This document shows positions 1 through 9,681 of a stretch of DNA of 64,000 bases, in pieces. The stretch's first letter is position 1. The number at the start of each line of letters is the position of its first letter. The notes beneath the pieces are model-generated. The model had not been told where the DNA came from. It was given only the letters and a program-made list of their open reading frames with translations, and searched no databases. The position numbers were made by a program, and so were the translations under genes. The stretch is from Eurosta solidaginis (lineage: Eukaryota; Arthropoda; Insecta; Diptera; Tephritidae). The stretch covers positions 248,001-312,000 of the forward strand of contig NW_027136906.1 in the NCBI RefSeq assembly GCF_040869045.1. The letters run 5' to 3'.

Positions 1-1071
1 CTCTGTGAAACAGTTGATTGCCAATAGTGCCATGGTTCGCATAGAAGCGACAGACGTATGCCGAGTATGCTATTCCGTTGACACATGCAGTTAGTTGCTA
101 ACCAAATAGTGGCCGCTAGTCATAACCGCCAATAATTCATAAATTTTATTTTAATATGAATTCTTCCTGTTGCAATTATGCAACACTATAGCAATAAAAG
201 CAATTTAATTCAAACAAAATTGTCGACATCCGAGTGATAAAGATTCTGATGAAAAAAAGAGGCATACTTTAAGTGCGGCTGGCACAACAAAAAAGAAACA
301 AATTTATGAATTTGTTTTAATTTTTTATACTTTCACCCATTGTAAAGGTTTAAAAGTATGATATATAGCAGCACGCACACATACAGCCACGCTCACCTGA
401 TCAAAATACTTGTTCTTGTTCGTTTTTTGTGTGGATGCTATTTGGCACTCTTGTACTTCTTAGGTCCAAAAAAAGGGTAGTAGGTGTTAACGAAAACTGC
501 GTAAAAATTTAATTGTAAAATTACAAAAAAATATCCTTATTTATATTCAACCCAGCACTTAATTACATCTCGCTTTAAAAGCCATATGTTTTGGACAATG
601 TTAGTTAACAAATTGTGATACTTTATTACCCGTGACGATTGCTAAAACACGACGAAAACCGTCGGGGGAGGTATTAATAGAAGCGCTTCTGCCTCACTTC
701 CAATAATTCGAATACTTTTTCGCTTTTGGAATATTTATATCAGAACCAAACTCATCTTTTTATATCTCTTTCGACATTTTTGAACGGGTTATTGCAGTCG
801 ACCTCGGTTTCGAATTGTTTTTAGTGGAGAACTTTTGAACGGGAAGAAAAACTTAGCACCAGTGTTAGCATTCTTAATACTGGAATAAATACGCGTCTTC
901 AGATACCCCAATTGAAGATGTTTGTATAATTTTCTGTAGGACCCATATAGGCGCACTTAAAATTTCCTACTAAATTCGATCAAAAAAATTTACGATCACA
1001 CCAACCCATATCTGATATTCCGCTCCTTTTTTGTTTCCCCGCGTCGCTTTCGACGACAGCAACCCCGGTAA
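1..1071. other. Stretch without recognisable gene
   Basis: AT-rich sequence with no convincing reading frame, RNA gene or repeat structure that I could see. Short frames around 970-1273 overlap on both strands and show no family motif. Confidence 0.6.
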
Positions 1072-1072
1072 T

Positions 1073-1159
1073 TTTGACACTTTGCTCAGTGTCAAAGTCA
1101 TATTCCACGCAGGTTCCACTGGGTTCCACGCTAGTTTGACACTGACCGAAGTGTCAAAC
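1073..1159. repeat. Twin small palindromes sharing TTTGACACT
   Basis: Two hairpin-capable inverted repeats lie 53 bases apart. The first has 9-bp arms TTTGACACT (1073-1081) and AGTGTCAAA (1088-1096) around a 6-base loop. The second has 10-bp arms GTTTGACACT (1134-1143) and AGTGTCAAAC (1150-1159), again with a 6-base loop. The shared arm and loop length suggest one repeated unit, perhaps a transposon-end relic or a protein-binding site. No function is established. Confidence 0.6.
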
Positions 1160-1384
1160 GGCAGTGTGTTAGAAAGAGAAAGGAATTGTTTCCTTCTCAC
1201 ACATATCCTATTTGTAAACCTGTATTATGCTTTCACCTTGCAACAGTTGATGATGACAGTTAACCAAATATAAGAGATAATGTAAACAATTTATATCAGA
1301 CAATGTTATGTGTTAAATTTATGATGATTAACTGTGGTTCCGGGCTGCTTCCCCAATTAAGTTGAGCTATTACCCAGAATTATG

Positions 1385-1595
1385 TCTGCCGCGGTGAGAT
1401 GGTAGCGTACTCGTCTACCACATAGAGTTGCCCCTCCACAGTGGTTTGGAAAACAGTACGAATGTATTTCTGCCATAAAAAGAAGTTCAATGAAAGTAAT
1501 CTGCCTCGAAGCTCCGCAGGTCCGGATCCGCAAATTTGTTGGAAAAATTTTAAGGGAAGCTCGGTCTTAATATCCTCGAAGTTATATTGCTCCCT
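1385..1595 (+). mobile_element. Degraded tRNA-derived SINE
   Basis: The head around 1388-1435 (GGTGAGATGGTAGCGTACTC followed by TCTACCAC) matches the tRNA-like head of the better preserved SINE at 20014-20290 read on the minus strand. Downstream landmarks follow in the same order: GTATTTCTGCCAT near 1460, CATCTGCCT-like and CTCCGCAGGTCCGG near 1500-1530, then GGGAAGCTCGGTCTTA and a CTCGAAGTTAT end near 1555-1590. It is diverged and has small deletions, so it is an old copy. The B box is not well preserved. Confidence 0.65.
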
Positions 1596-1880
1596 GTGTA
1601 CTCGTATGTATATGCGATACTAGAAACACCGAATCGAAAATTCGACCAGTACAATATCTTACATAAGGAATATCAAAATTAAAGCTTTTATGGTGATTTC
1701 TATACCTGATGCAAACAAATTTCGTTTTATTTAAGATGTGCCATTAGCCTTTCGCATAATTTCTACTCCTCTGAAAAAAACTGTGTTCATGTGGAGTAGC
1801 TTCAAAATATATTTCACTAACGAGGCGTTTTTGGCATTTTAGCTCTTTTTAAAAATATTTGACCTACACACTGATAACAT

Positions 1881-2405
1881 TGTTACGACTATTAGCAACA
1901 CTAAGGGGTACTGCCATCTCTAAGCCGACGCTAAGCACTGACTTGATGCACATAAATAATTCAATCATTATGTATACACATATGTACGTACACGCAGCGG
2001 AGAAGCAACGCACAAACACATGCAGATATCTTATCTGAGATATGCAATATAATTGTGGAAATGGCGCTCCCAAACACACGCGCAAGAGCTGTGAGAGAAG
2101 CTATAAAAATTGTGCATCTGTAGTTATAGCTGAGAAACTTATAGCAGATAACCAACTAGAACAGAACCGACTAGAAATGTCAACGAGTAAACCAACGAGT
2201 ATAAAAGGCGACACCAGTAGAGGCGCAATAAACAGGTTTGAGTTAAGCAGGCTATCTGTAAGTGAAGTATAAGTGTTATTGTGAAGTACTTTAATAAAGG
2301 CCATTTTTGTATTATTGAAGATTGGATTTATTTATTCAACAGTTTAGTGATTCGAACTTAGCAGAAGGTAGCAAATAAGAGGATTTGCAGTAAATTCGTT
2401 ACAAT
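1881..2405 (+). repeat. 5' LTR of the gypsy-type element
   Basis: Begins TGTTACGACTATTAGCAAC and aligns over its whole length with the 3' LTR. It carries a TATA box at 2200-2207 and an AATAAA polyadenylation signal at 2293-2298. The end is uncertain by two bases, because CGTTACAAT is shared by both LTRs before the sequences diverge. Confidence 0.9.
2200..2207 (+). promoter_or_regulatory. LTR TATA box
   Basis: TATAAAAG inside the 5' LTR; the same word is conserved in the 3' LTR at 4871-4878. About 90 bases downstream is the AATAAA signal, the usual U3-R spacing for an LTR promoter. Confidence 0.6.
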
Positions 2406-2406
2406 T

Positions 2407-2424
2407 GGTATCAGAAGAGGAATT
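2407..2424 (+). other. Probable primer binding site
   Basis: TGGTATCAGAAGAGGAATT starts directly after the LTR. TGG at this position is expected to pair with a tRNA CCA tail. From memory of insect tRNA-Leu 3' ends (CACTTCTGACACCA), this is an imperfect Leu-type site; the tRNA assignment is inference. Confidence 0.55.
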
Positions 2425-2454
2425 GTTGAATAAATTCCAGAGGACAACAAGGAG

Positions 2455-3508
2455 ATGGCAAAGTTCAGTGAATTGAAGATCCAGAAACTGAAGAAGGAGT
2501 TGGGGAGCTGTGGATTGAATACAACCGCCATTAAACTCGAACTTCAGGCACGACTACGAGAGGCAATGGAATCAGAAGGAATTAACGTGGAAGTATGTCT
2601 TTCATTTTGATGTCGACGAGACAACAACAAAAATTGAAGAGAAAAACGAAACATCGCAGACAGTTATGAGCACAGACTTGAGCATGATGCAATACATGCA
2701 ATAACTGCTCAAACATCGACAGTGGCATCTCAACTGAAATCGCAGGAGACACGTTTAACATCCAAGATGGAAGCACAGGAGGCACGCATTTCAGAAATGT
2801 CGTCACAAATGTCATCTCAACTGGAATTACAGTAGACGCGCATAACATCCAAGATGGAAACTCAACTGGAAGAACAGAAAACATATATGGTATCTCAACT
2901 GGAATCGCAGAAGCCACGCATAACATCGAAGATTGAAGCACACGAAACGCGTATTTCAGAAATTTCGACACAGATTACATCAAGGATGGAAGCACAATTG
3001 AAAGAACAAAAGACACGCATAACAGTACAACTCGAAGACCAAGAGGCCTGGTGAAACATTGCAAGAGTTTGCGTCGGAGTTTGAAAGGCTGGCACATCTT
3101 GAAAATGCGGACGCACCCGTGGAATACACTGAAAGGGTAAAGATTCAGAGCTTTCTAAATGGCATACGAGACGTCGAAACAAAGCGAGCTACATACGCAA
3201 ATCCAAAGCCAACATTCGCAGAAACGGTGTCACAAGCTCTGATTCAGGAAACAGCGTCGCTTCTGTGTAAGCCAGTTTTCAAAGCACGCCGCGTGGAAGT
3301 AGAAAGGCCAGAGTGGGTAGACGTAATATTGGAGGCGCTGAAAGTATCGCAAAAGCGGAGTGAAAGGGTTATCAAATGCTTCAAATTCGGGAAGCCCGGT
3401 CACACTGCACGTCATTGCGATCTTGGTCCTAATAGTTCCAACAATGTGGGTGGCCGTAAACCCAAAATTGGAGGAGATGAGCAAGAGCGTGTCAGAAGTA
3501 AAGAATGA
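2455..3508 (+). pseudogene. gag relic of the gypsy-type element
   Basis: The first ATG at 2455 opens a 51-residue frame with an SAP-like N-terminus (KIQKLKKELGSCGLN) that ends at a stop at 2608. Similar Gag proteins often start with this helix. A glutamine/arginine-rich, heptad-like stretch (about 2700-3054, with recurring SQLE-Q and TSKMEAQ patterns) suggests a coiled coil. The frame from 3059 encodes the capsid-like part (FASEFERLAHL) and, near 3388-3430, a zinc knuckle reading CFKFGKPGHTARHC. The second cysteine of the CCHC box is replaced by phenylalanine. Stops and frameshifts at about 2610, 2835 and 3053 separate the pieces. It lies downstream of the primer site and upstream of the protease remnant, as in a normal gag-pol order. 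It cannot make a full Gag. Confidence 0.8.
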
Positions 3509-4029
3509 AAACTTGCCCCAGCTATTGAATGCCCTGTGATATCTGTGTCGCAAATTGGAAGAAAATCGAGCAGTCTTGCCGTCCAAGGAAAGCTGGATGG
3601 CAAGGAGGTGTACTGACTGTAGATACGAGCGCATCTCATTCCTTAATCCGATCTGACTTGGTCAACAGAAGTGTAAAACCGTTACCTGGAGCAAGGTTGC
3701 GTACGGTCACTGGCGAGTATAACCAAGTCCAAGGGGAAGTGGTATGTGAGGTATTAATTGGAAAGGTCATGGTTCTACACAAATTCATTGTGGCGAAAAT
3801 GGTTGATGAAGTCATATTGGGAGTGGACTTCTTAGTTGACCGTGACATCAGGACCGATATGCGGAGAAAGATTATGCGTTATGAGAACCAGGATGTGCCG
3901 CTTAACTTCAGTTTGGAAAAAGGGTTCAGCAGTAAGCGAGTGCTGGTGGAGGAGATTCGACAGAGAACACAAAAGTCATGGAAAGTAGATCGAACAAAGG
4001 TTGATGGAACAAATGGGGCAAACAAATAA
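3509..4029 (+). pseudogene. Retropepsin-like protease relic (pol N-terminus)
   Basis: From about 3530 the frame shows an aspartic protease pattern: TVDTSASHSLI near 3615-3650, a glycine-rich flap region, then VDEVILGVDFL near 3802-3834. The family active site is normally DTGA; here it reads DTSA, so the catalytic loop glycine is changed. The protease would cut the Gag-Pol precursor. The frame runs to a stop at 4027-4029, after which RT, RNase H and the integrase core are absent. It sits just after gag in the usual order. Assignment to a Ty3/gypsy protease is firm from motif order; activity is unlikely. Confidence 0.75.
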
Positions 4030-4044
4030 AAACCGAAGGTACCT

Positions 4045-4584
4045 GTGAGAGAAACACTGGAAATGAAAAGCCCTAAGGGACGCACTAAAACGAAGGAAAG
4101 AGTTTCGCAGAAAGAATACAAGGGGCATTTCAAGGCAGGACACACTACTGTCGTGAAGCGTCGGAACGATACTGATTATGCAAAGCAAATCCGCCAAGCG
4201 CAAGCTCTACGAAGTAGTTCATTGGCCAAAAAACAGAGTGTGAGGGAACGAACCAGGGTAATGAGTAATACGATGAAACACAGGTACGACGAGAACAAGA
4301 ATTCGGAAGGTTTCTTGAAGGGAAATTTGGTACTGCTATACAACCCTCACAAGCGGAAAGGTGTTCCATCCAAATTTCGGTGCAGTTGGGAAGGCCCGTA
4401 CAAAGTTGTGAAGAAGATCAGTGACCTCATACAAACCATTGGGAAACCACGAAGTAGAAGAGTGGTACATTTGGAGATTCTAGAGGCGTTTAGATCGAAA
4501 GATTTGTCTGATCGGGACTACCAGACTAAAGTGGAGGGCAGTGTTACGAATATTAGCAACACTAAGGGTTACTGCCATCTCTAA
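4045..4584 (+). pseudogene. Integrase C-terminal fragment
   Basis: The frame retains the end of integrase. A basic stretch (RERTRVMSNTMKHRYDENKN, 4240-4300) is followed by a GPY/F-type module: GNLVLLYNPHKRKG near 4321-4360 and FRCSWEGPYKVVKKISD near 4375-4425. In Ty3/gypsy elements this module binds DNA or chromatin and follows the zinc-binding and DDE domains, which are missing here. The frame runs through the polypurine tract into the 3' LTR. Upstream residues 1-45 do not resemble integrase and may mark the deletion join. Confidence 0.75.
4528..4541 (+). other. Polypurine tract
   Basis: AAAGTGGAGGGCAG lies immediately before the TGTTACGA start of the 3' LTR, where the plus-strand primer of an LTR element is expected. 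Confidence 0.6.
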
Positions 4585-5075
4585 GCCGATGCTAAGCAGT
4601 GACTTGATGCACATCAATAATTCAATCATTATGTCTACAAATATGTACGTACACGCAGCGGAGAAGAAACGCACAAACACATGCAGATACCTTATCTGAG
4701 ATATGCAATATAATTGTGGAAATGGCGCTCCCAAACACACGCCCATGAGCTATGAGAGAAGCTATAAAAGTTGTGCATCTGTAGTTATAGCTGAGAAACT
4801 TATAGCAGATAACCAACTAGTAGATTCTAGAACAGAACCGCCTAGAAATATCAACGAGGAAACTAAAGAGTATAAAAGGCGACACCAGTAGAGGCGCAGT
4901 TATCAGTTTGAATTAAGCAAGCCATCAGTAAGCGAAGTATAAGTGTTATTGTGAAATACTTTAATAAGGGCCATTTTTGCATTATTGAAGATTGGAATTA
5001 TTTATTCAACAGTTTAGTGATTCGAACCTAGCAGAAGGTTGCAAATAAGTGGATTTGCAGTAAATTCGTTACAAT
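4542..5075 (+). repeat. 3' LTR of the gypsy-type element
   Basis: Aligns with 1881-2405 throughout, with scattered substitutions and an extra TAGATTCTAG-like segment near 4822. The TATA box is kept (4871-4878). The polyadenylation hexamer seen as AATAAA in the 5' copy is AATAAG here (4963-4968). Confidence 0.9.
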
Positions 5076-5192
5076 ACGATTGAATTGGAAACCGCGAATA
5101 AGTTTTTAAGTAGGAAAAAATATGACAATGGGCTAAACCAAAATGACGTCGGCTTAGAGTGTTCACAAAAAAGTGTTGATACGCCGCACATA

Positions 5193-5236
5193 AACGCCGT
5201 CGTCGCCGCCGAATTTCGCACTTAGCCGCCGGCGTT
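5193..5236. repeat. GC-rich inverted repeat
   Basis: AACGCCG (5193-5199) and CGGCGTT (5230-5236) flank a CG-dense segment within AT-rich DNA, just after the LTR element. It might form a hairpin; no function is evident. Confidence 0.4.
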
Positions 5237-5432
5237 ACGTCTGTTTATATGAATAAAGCGGGGGTTCCCCATATTGCTTTAAATGATAATAACATTTATT
5301 TGAAGCAATTTTTAATTTTATTATTTATTTAATAATTTGGGAAAAAATTAAATGTGTTATCAGGACGAACAAGGCAATAGCTGTTTCGATTATACCTTGT
5401 AAATCTCTTTAAAGCCTTTTCTCCCTGGAGTG

Positions 5433-5486
5433 GGATTTGAACCCGCACTCCTACGACGGTTGGAGTGTTACAAACGCATTCAGCCA
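5433..5486 (-). other. tRNA-like promoter boxes, left arm
   Basis: On the minus strand the left arm reads TGGCTGAATGCG (A-box-like, 5475-5486) and GGTTCAAATCC (perfect B box GGTTCRANNCC, 5433-5443), about 31 bases apart. That layout is typical of an internal RNA polymerase III promoter. No complete cloverleaf is evident, so this is not called a tRNA gene. Confidence 0.55.
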
Positions 5487-5632
5487 CGTCATGCCTTAGT
5501 TGTTGTAAAGTTTTTCCCAATTGCCTTCATATGTATAACACATAATTACATACGAAGTAGGTAGTGTGTAAAAGATTAAAAATATGCAAAGAGGGTAATT
5601 GGGAAAAACTTTACAACAACTAAGGCATGACG

Positions 5633-5686
5633 TGGCTGAATGCGTTTGTAACACTTCAATCATGGTAGGAGTGCGGTTTCAAATCC
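5633..5686 (+). other. tRNA-like promoter boxes, right arm
   Basis: A-box-like TGGCTGAATGCG (5633-5644) and a B box with one extra T, GGTTTCAAATCC (5675-5686). The left-arm copy has the more canonical B box. Confidence 0.5.
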
Positions 5687-5999
5687 CACTCCCGGGAGAA
5701 AAAGCTTTGAAGAGATTTACAATGTATAATCGAAGCAGCTATCGCCTTGTCCGTCCTGATGTCACACTGTTTAAATTTTTCCCAAATTATTAAATAAATA
5801 AACAATTTTATTCAAAATTATAATTTTTGCGTCTCTCTGTGTGTGAACACTGTGCTTCATCGGCACTTTTGACCATATAATGACATTGTTTGTGTTTGTG
5901 AAATGTGTGATGGCATGGTGATAATAGCGGCGTGATTGTTTTTTTTTTTATTTGAAAGTCGCCTACTCATTTGCATATCTTATATGCATATGACTGAGA

Positions 6000-6403
6000 A
6001 AAAAGAAGGTCCTTAGAAACATCCATAAAAAGGCGTCAGACAACTGTGGCAGGGATTTCCCGATGAAACCCGTGTTTGAAAAAAACAACCTTACCAGGGA
6101 AAGGCGCGTCATTCTAGATCAACTTCGATATGGATATTGTAAATGGTTGAACTCTTACTTATCCAGAGTCAGCCCTGATATACATACATAATGTTTGTTC
6201 CGCTTTGAATGTGTCCGCACATGACAGCAACCTTCTTCACAATTGCAAATGGAACCAACGCCTCTAAAAACCGTATTTCTTCGCTCCACCTGTTGAAACT
6301 GCAAGTTTCCTCGGACTCCCTTAAGAGGAAATTGTTGACAATTAGTGAGTTGTCCACCTGCTGGATGTGGCGAAGCACATCTACAACAACGACAACAAGC
6401 AGC
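6000..6403 (+). mobile_element. 5'-truncated 3' end of a Jockey-like non-LTR element
   Basis: Collinear with the end of the larger element at 39735-40160. Shared landmarks are AGGTCCTT, CCATAAA-AGGCGTC, CCAGGGAAA-GCG, CAACTTCG, CTTA-TATCCAGA, CGCATGACA-CAACC, CCAACGCCTCTAA, TTTCCT-GGACTCCC and the final CTACAACAAC tail. It therefore encoded the C-terminal Cys/His segment of that element's polymerase. Frameshifts and deletions (for example after 6050) show it is a dead copy. The 3' tail is an ACAAC-rich repeat. Confidence 0.8.
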
Positions 6404-7288
6404 AATTATTCGGTTTGTCGAAAACGAGCGATTACGCGAACAGTCGACTAATAACGATTATTTGATTTGAGCTAATCGAATGTTGAAAATCGCGTATTAA
6501 ACCATTCGAATAATCAATTAATGAAATATGACAAGCTTTAATGGTTACTACGTTCCAGTGTAATTTTATATTCTTCCTTTTTGTTCTTTAAAATAAAATA
6601 AAATATTGCCCAGTGACGTAGTGAGGGGGGGGGGGGGGAGGGCAAAGCATAGTTTCCTAGATAATTTGTATTTTTATTATAACTGATTTCTGGAAAATAT
6701 TGATTTCTGGAAAAAAAATTCTATACTAATGCACGCATATATCCGGAACACTTGCGACAGGTTGTGGAATAATTGAAAGCATATATCTTTTTTCTCTCGT
6801 TCAACGATGGAAATTGTTAAAGAATGCTTTAACAAAAACTGTCAAACGTGAATCTGAAACACGATGAAGCGCCAGAATACAAGCGGTTAGCGTTATCGTC
6901 GATGGGCAAGAGAATTTAGTAGAACACTTAAAACAATTAGCAGAGAACACTAACACCACAAGTGACACCAGAAGCCAAGCTACAATTCTGCTGCAAAATA
7001 TACTAACTTTTAGTTAAATAACACTAGCTCATTTGTGGTATGAAATCTTAAGGAGGATTGATAGTGTGCAGCTCAGATTATGAGCTTTAGAGAAGCGTAT
7101 CATGATCTTAAATCCTTAGCGACTAAACTATGCGAAATTCGAGACACTCTCTGTGAAGAAGCAGTAGAAAAAGCGAAGTCTGTTTTCGTAAAATGGGATA
7201 TTGATATAGTAAAACGTGTAAGAAGGCAAAATGCTTGGAGAATCGGCTAGAGATTTGGTCTTTCCACAGAATGTGAAATTTTCGCGTT

Positions 7289-7811
7289 ATGAAAAGTGTC
7301 CTCGGTCTTCTCCTACAAGAAATACGTACAAGATTTACACGACTAAATGACCTAAATTTTATATTTGGATTTCTCTTAGACGGTGAAAGTTGGTTAAACC
7401 AGGATAATAATGGCTTAGAAAGAAATTGTAAGAAATTGGGTGAATTTTATAATACAGCTTTCGATGGAACATAATTTTTATTGGTTAAACCAGGATAATA
7501 ATGGCTTAGAAAGAAATTGTAAGAAATTGGGTGAATTTTATAATACAGCTTTCGATGGAACATAATTTTTATCAGTCACATACAAAATTTTACTTCGCAG
7601 GAGAAGAGAAATTGAACCTAAAACTCAGTTAGTATTACGTACTTTTATAATCTCGTATGGAAAAATGTTTTTCCAAACTTGCGAGTGGCACTTCAAATAC
7701 TCTTGACTATCTGTGTAGCAAATGCTAGCTGCGAATGTTCATTCAGCAAATTAAAACTATTTTTGACATATTTACGATCAACGATGGGGCAAGGTCGCCA
7801 AAGCGACTAAC
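7289..7811 (+). pseudogene. hAT transposase relic with dimerisation domain
   Basis: The frame from 7691 to about 7811 reads VANASCECSFSKLKLFLTYL followed by RSTM, the conserved hAT family C-terminal dimerisation motif (usually ANASCERSFSKLK-YLRSTM), and then stops. Upstream, 7289-7474 (SVLGLLLQEIRTRFTRLN) fits the region that precedes this domain in ZMYM1-like hAT proteins. A 91-bp tandem duplication and other indels shift the frame between them. The transposase would cut and rejoin TIR ends; this copy cannot encode it. Confidence 0.75.
7391..7572 (+). repeat. Perfect 91-bp tandem duplication
   Basis: The segment starting TGGTTAAACCAGGATAATAA occurs at 7391-7481 and again at 7482-7572 with no differences that I can see. 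It lies inside the hAT transposase relic. Ninety-one is not a multiple of three, so it breaks the frame. The identity implies it is much younger than the element, or an assembly artefact. Confidence 0.9.
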
Positions 7812-8116
7812 ATTATTAAGTATGGCAAGAGAAAATTTTTAAATGATAAATTTTTATGATATCTTTGTCATATTTTCTTCCTCAGGGGCAAGGAAAATTT
7901 GCTCATAGATATTAGTTTTATTAATAAATTATAATCATATTATTATTAAATATGTATTTGAGTCTATTCATAGATGATATATTTAGCCTACGACTTTATT
8001 GGTTTATTAGTTTTTGAATATATAAAATTATATTGTTTTGGAAAGAAAGGGAGGAGAAGCGCCAAAAAAATGTTGTCCCGGGCGCAAGGAAGCCTCACTA
8101 CGCCTCTGATATTGAC

Positions 8117-9080
8117 ACTAAATTAATCCGAGGAAGCAATCATTATTTCGAAATAAACTTACCATTTTCCACCAAAGCTCATTTAATAGCATGATTTTTC
8201 TGATTATGCAAATTTGTTCTTAGCACTCGTTCTGCAGCGCACAATATATTAAAGAAAAATATAAAAACCACGAACATCAATGCCTGGGATTTGTACGCTA
8301 TCCAATTTAATCGTTCTTGCCCGTGTAATGTTCCTGCGATTTAATCATTTCTTTCTTGCTAAATTATTCGCTATTGCACGCACATGCACACATACAAACG
8401 CACTCAAAACTTTCACATCTGCATACTAAAACATAAATGAAAGCTCAACTATTTACACATACATACACATATAGATGCACACATGCCACAATGGAGTAAT
8501 CTAATTAAAATGACACTCCATTTCAAAGCGATTCAACAATGAATATGCAAATAAAAAATGCAAAAATGGAATATCTATCAAATTGAATAGCAAAACAATA
8601 TTTCGATGCGTGCAAAGTATGCATATAAGAGGCAAAGCCACAAAAAAGCTATATTTTGAATGCAACGAAAAAAAAAAATTTTATAAAAAAGTAAAAAGTG
8701 TAGCATGACATTATTCACACTTTAACTCATTATGGAATTTAATAAAAGATTGTGTTGTGGCTTATTCATAGATATGTACATTTACCATTATACCCCAATG
8801 CATGTTTATATGCAAGTTTGTACATATGTGAAGAGGCAAGTTTTTGTTTATTTGTTGAATAGCCAAGCTCAACTCTGTGTGGTTGTATGCATTTCCGCAA
8901 CTAATTGAAACCTTGTGCCATAAACTATCTCTTCATATCTCCTTCTCTTGTATGCTAATGCTCGTTGCAGTTATTGTACCACGCGACAAAAATATACTAC
9001 ATATTAACACATACATATATACACACAATATCACGCACATATTTATGCTACCCCAGAAGAAAAGTTATAAATTTCATTTT
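8117..9080. other. AT-rich stretch without recognisable gene
   Basis: Contains CACATACA-type simple sequence (8380-8480, 8990-9040) and no coherent frame or repeat boundary that I recognise. Confidence 0.6.
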
Positions 9081-9631
9081 TATACTCAGCTGAGCAGAGC
9101 TCACAGAGTATATTAATTTTGTTCGTATAACGATACCCATAACGGCATAAACTAATCGAGATAGATATAAACTTCTATATATCAACATAATCTGGGCGAA
9201 AAAATTAATGGATTTAGCCATGTCCGTCGGCCCGTCCGTCTGTCCGTCCGTAAACACGATAACTTGAGTAAATTTTGAGGTATCTTGATGAAATTTGGCA
9301 TGTAAGTTCCTCGGCACTCATCTCAGATCGCTGTTTAAAATGAACGATATTGGACTATAAACACGCCCACTTTTTCGACTTTGGAAAAAGTGCGATAATT
9401 CATTACCAAAGACGTATAAAGCGATGAAACTTGGTAGGTGGGTTGACGTTATGACGCAGAATAGAAAATTAGCAAAATTTTGGACAACGCACGTGGCAAC
9501 GCACGTGGCAACGCACGTGGCAACGCCCACTTTTAAAAGAAGGTAACTTAAAAGTTTTGCAAGCTGTAATTTGGCAGTCGTTGAAGATATCATGATGAAA
9601 TTTGGCTGGAACGCTAATCCTGTTATTACTT
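9081..9631 (+). mobile_element. Family A repeat element, copy 1 (truncated)
   Basis: Starts with the family left end TATACTCAGCTGAGCAGAGC and continues through the CCGTCCG tract (9226-9250) and the AACACGATAACTTGAGTAAA block. It stops after the GATATCATGATGAAATTTGG block. There is an internal triplication of CAACGCACGTGG (9484-9530). The right part, including the tandem array, is missing. The break coincides with the poly(T) tail of the neighbouring minus-strand non-LTR relic. Confidence 0.85.
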
Positions 9632-9681
9632 TTTTTTTTTTTTTAATTCATACATAATTTTTTTTTTTCTTTTTTTTTTTT

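Larger units (their letters stand above)
1881..5075 (+). mobile_element. Internally deleted Ty3/gypsy-type LTR retrotransposon
   Basis: Two direct LTRs (1881-2405 and 4542-5075) bracket a short internal region. It keeps a broken gag, a retropepsin-like protease and the C-terminal end of integrase. Reverse transcriptase, RNase H and the integrase catalytic core are missing between about 4030 and 4080. At about 3.2 kb it is much shorter than intact gypsy elements (usually 5 kb or more). The LTRs differ by several percent by eye, including a 10-base indel near 4822, so the insertion is not recent. No clear target duplication was seen (ACAT before, ATAC or ACGA after). Confidence 0.9.
5300..5817. 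mobile_element. Fold-back element with tRNA-like arms
   Basis: The arms at about 5300-5525 and 5593-5817 are long inverted copies of each other around a loop of about 70 bases. Each arm is bounded by TTGGGAAAAA-type ends that are themselves inverted (TTTTTCCCAA at the far side), so each arm could be a short terminal-repeat element on its own. Outside these ends the match continues through an AT-rich TTATTTATTTAATAATT segment. Each arm also has a tRNA-like A box and B box. It could be one fold-back transposon or a head-to-head pair of one SINE/MITE-like unit. Confidence 0.75.
6611..8108 (+). mobile_element. Defective hAT-type DNA transposon
   Basis: The terminal inverted repeats are CAGTGACGTAGTGAGG (6611-6626) and its near complement CCTCACTACGCCTCTG (8093-8108), matching at 14 of 16 positions. 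The flanking 8-bp sequences ATATTGCC (6603-6610) and ATATTGAC (8109-8116) agree at 7 of 8, as expected for a hAT target duplication. The interior has pieces of a transposase, including the hAT C-terminal dimerisation motif. A run of about 15 G follows the left TIR. At 1.5 kb with multiple stops it is non-autonomous. Confidence 0.88.

Noticed and set aside
1881..1890. Target site duplication for the LTR element
   Set aside because: Bases before 1881 (AACAT) do not match those after 5073 or 5075, for either choice of LTR end.
5433..5686. True tRNA genes
   Set aside because: A and B boxes are present, but no complete acceptor stem or anticodon arm can be folded by eye, and both copies are arms of one fold-back element.
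9318..9593. Protein with VATC repeats on the minus strand
   Set aside because: The repeat results from the CAACGCACGTGG triplication within family A copy 1 and is not conserved in other copies.
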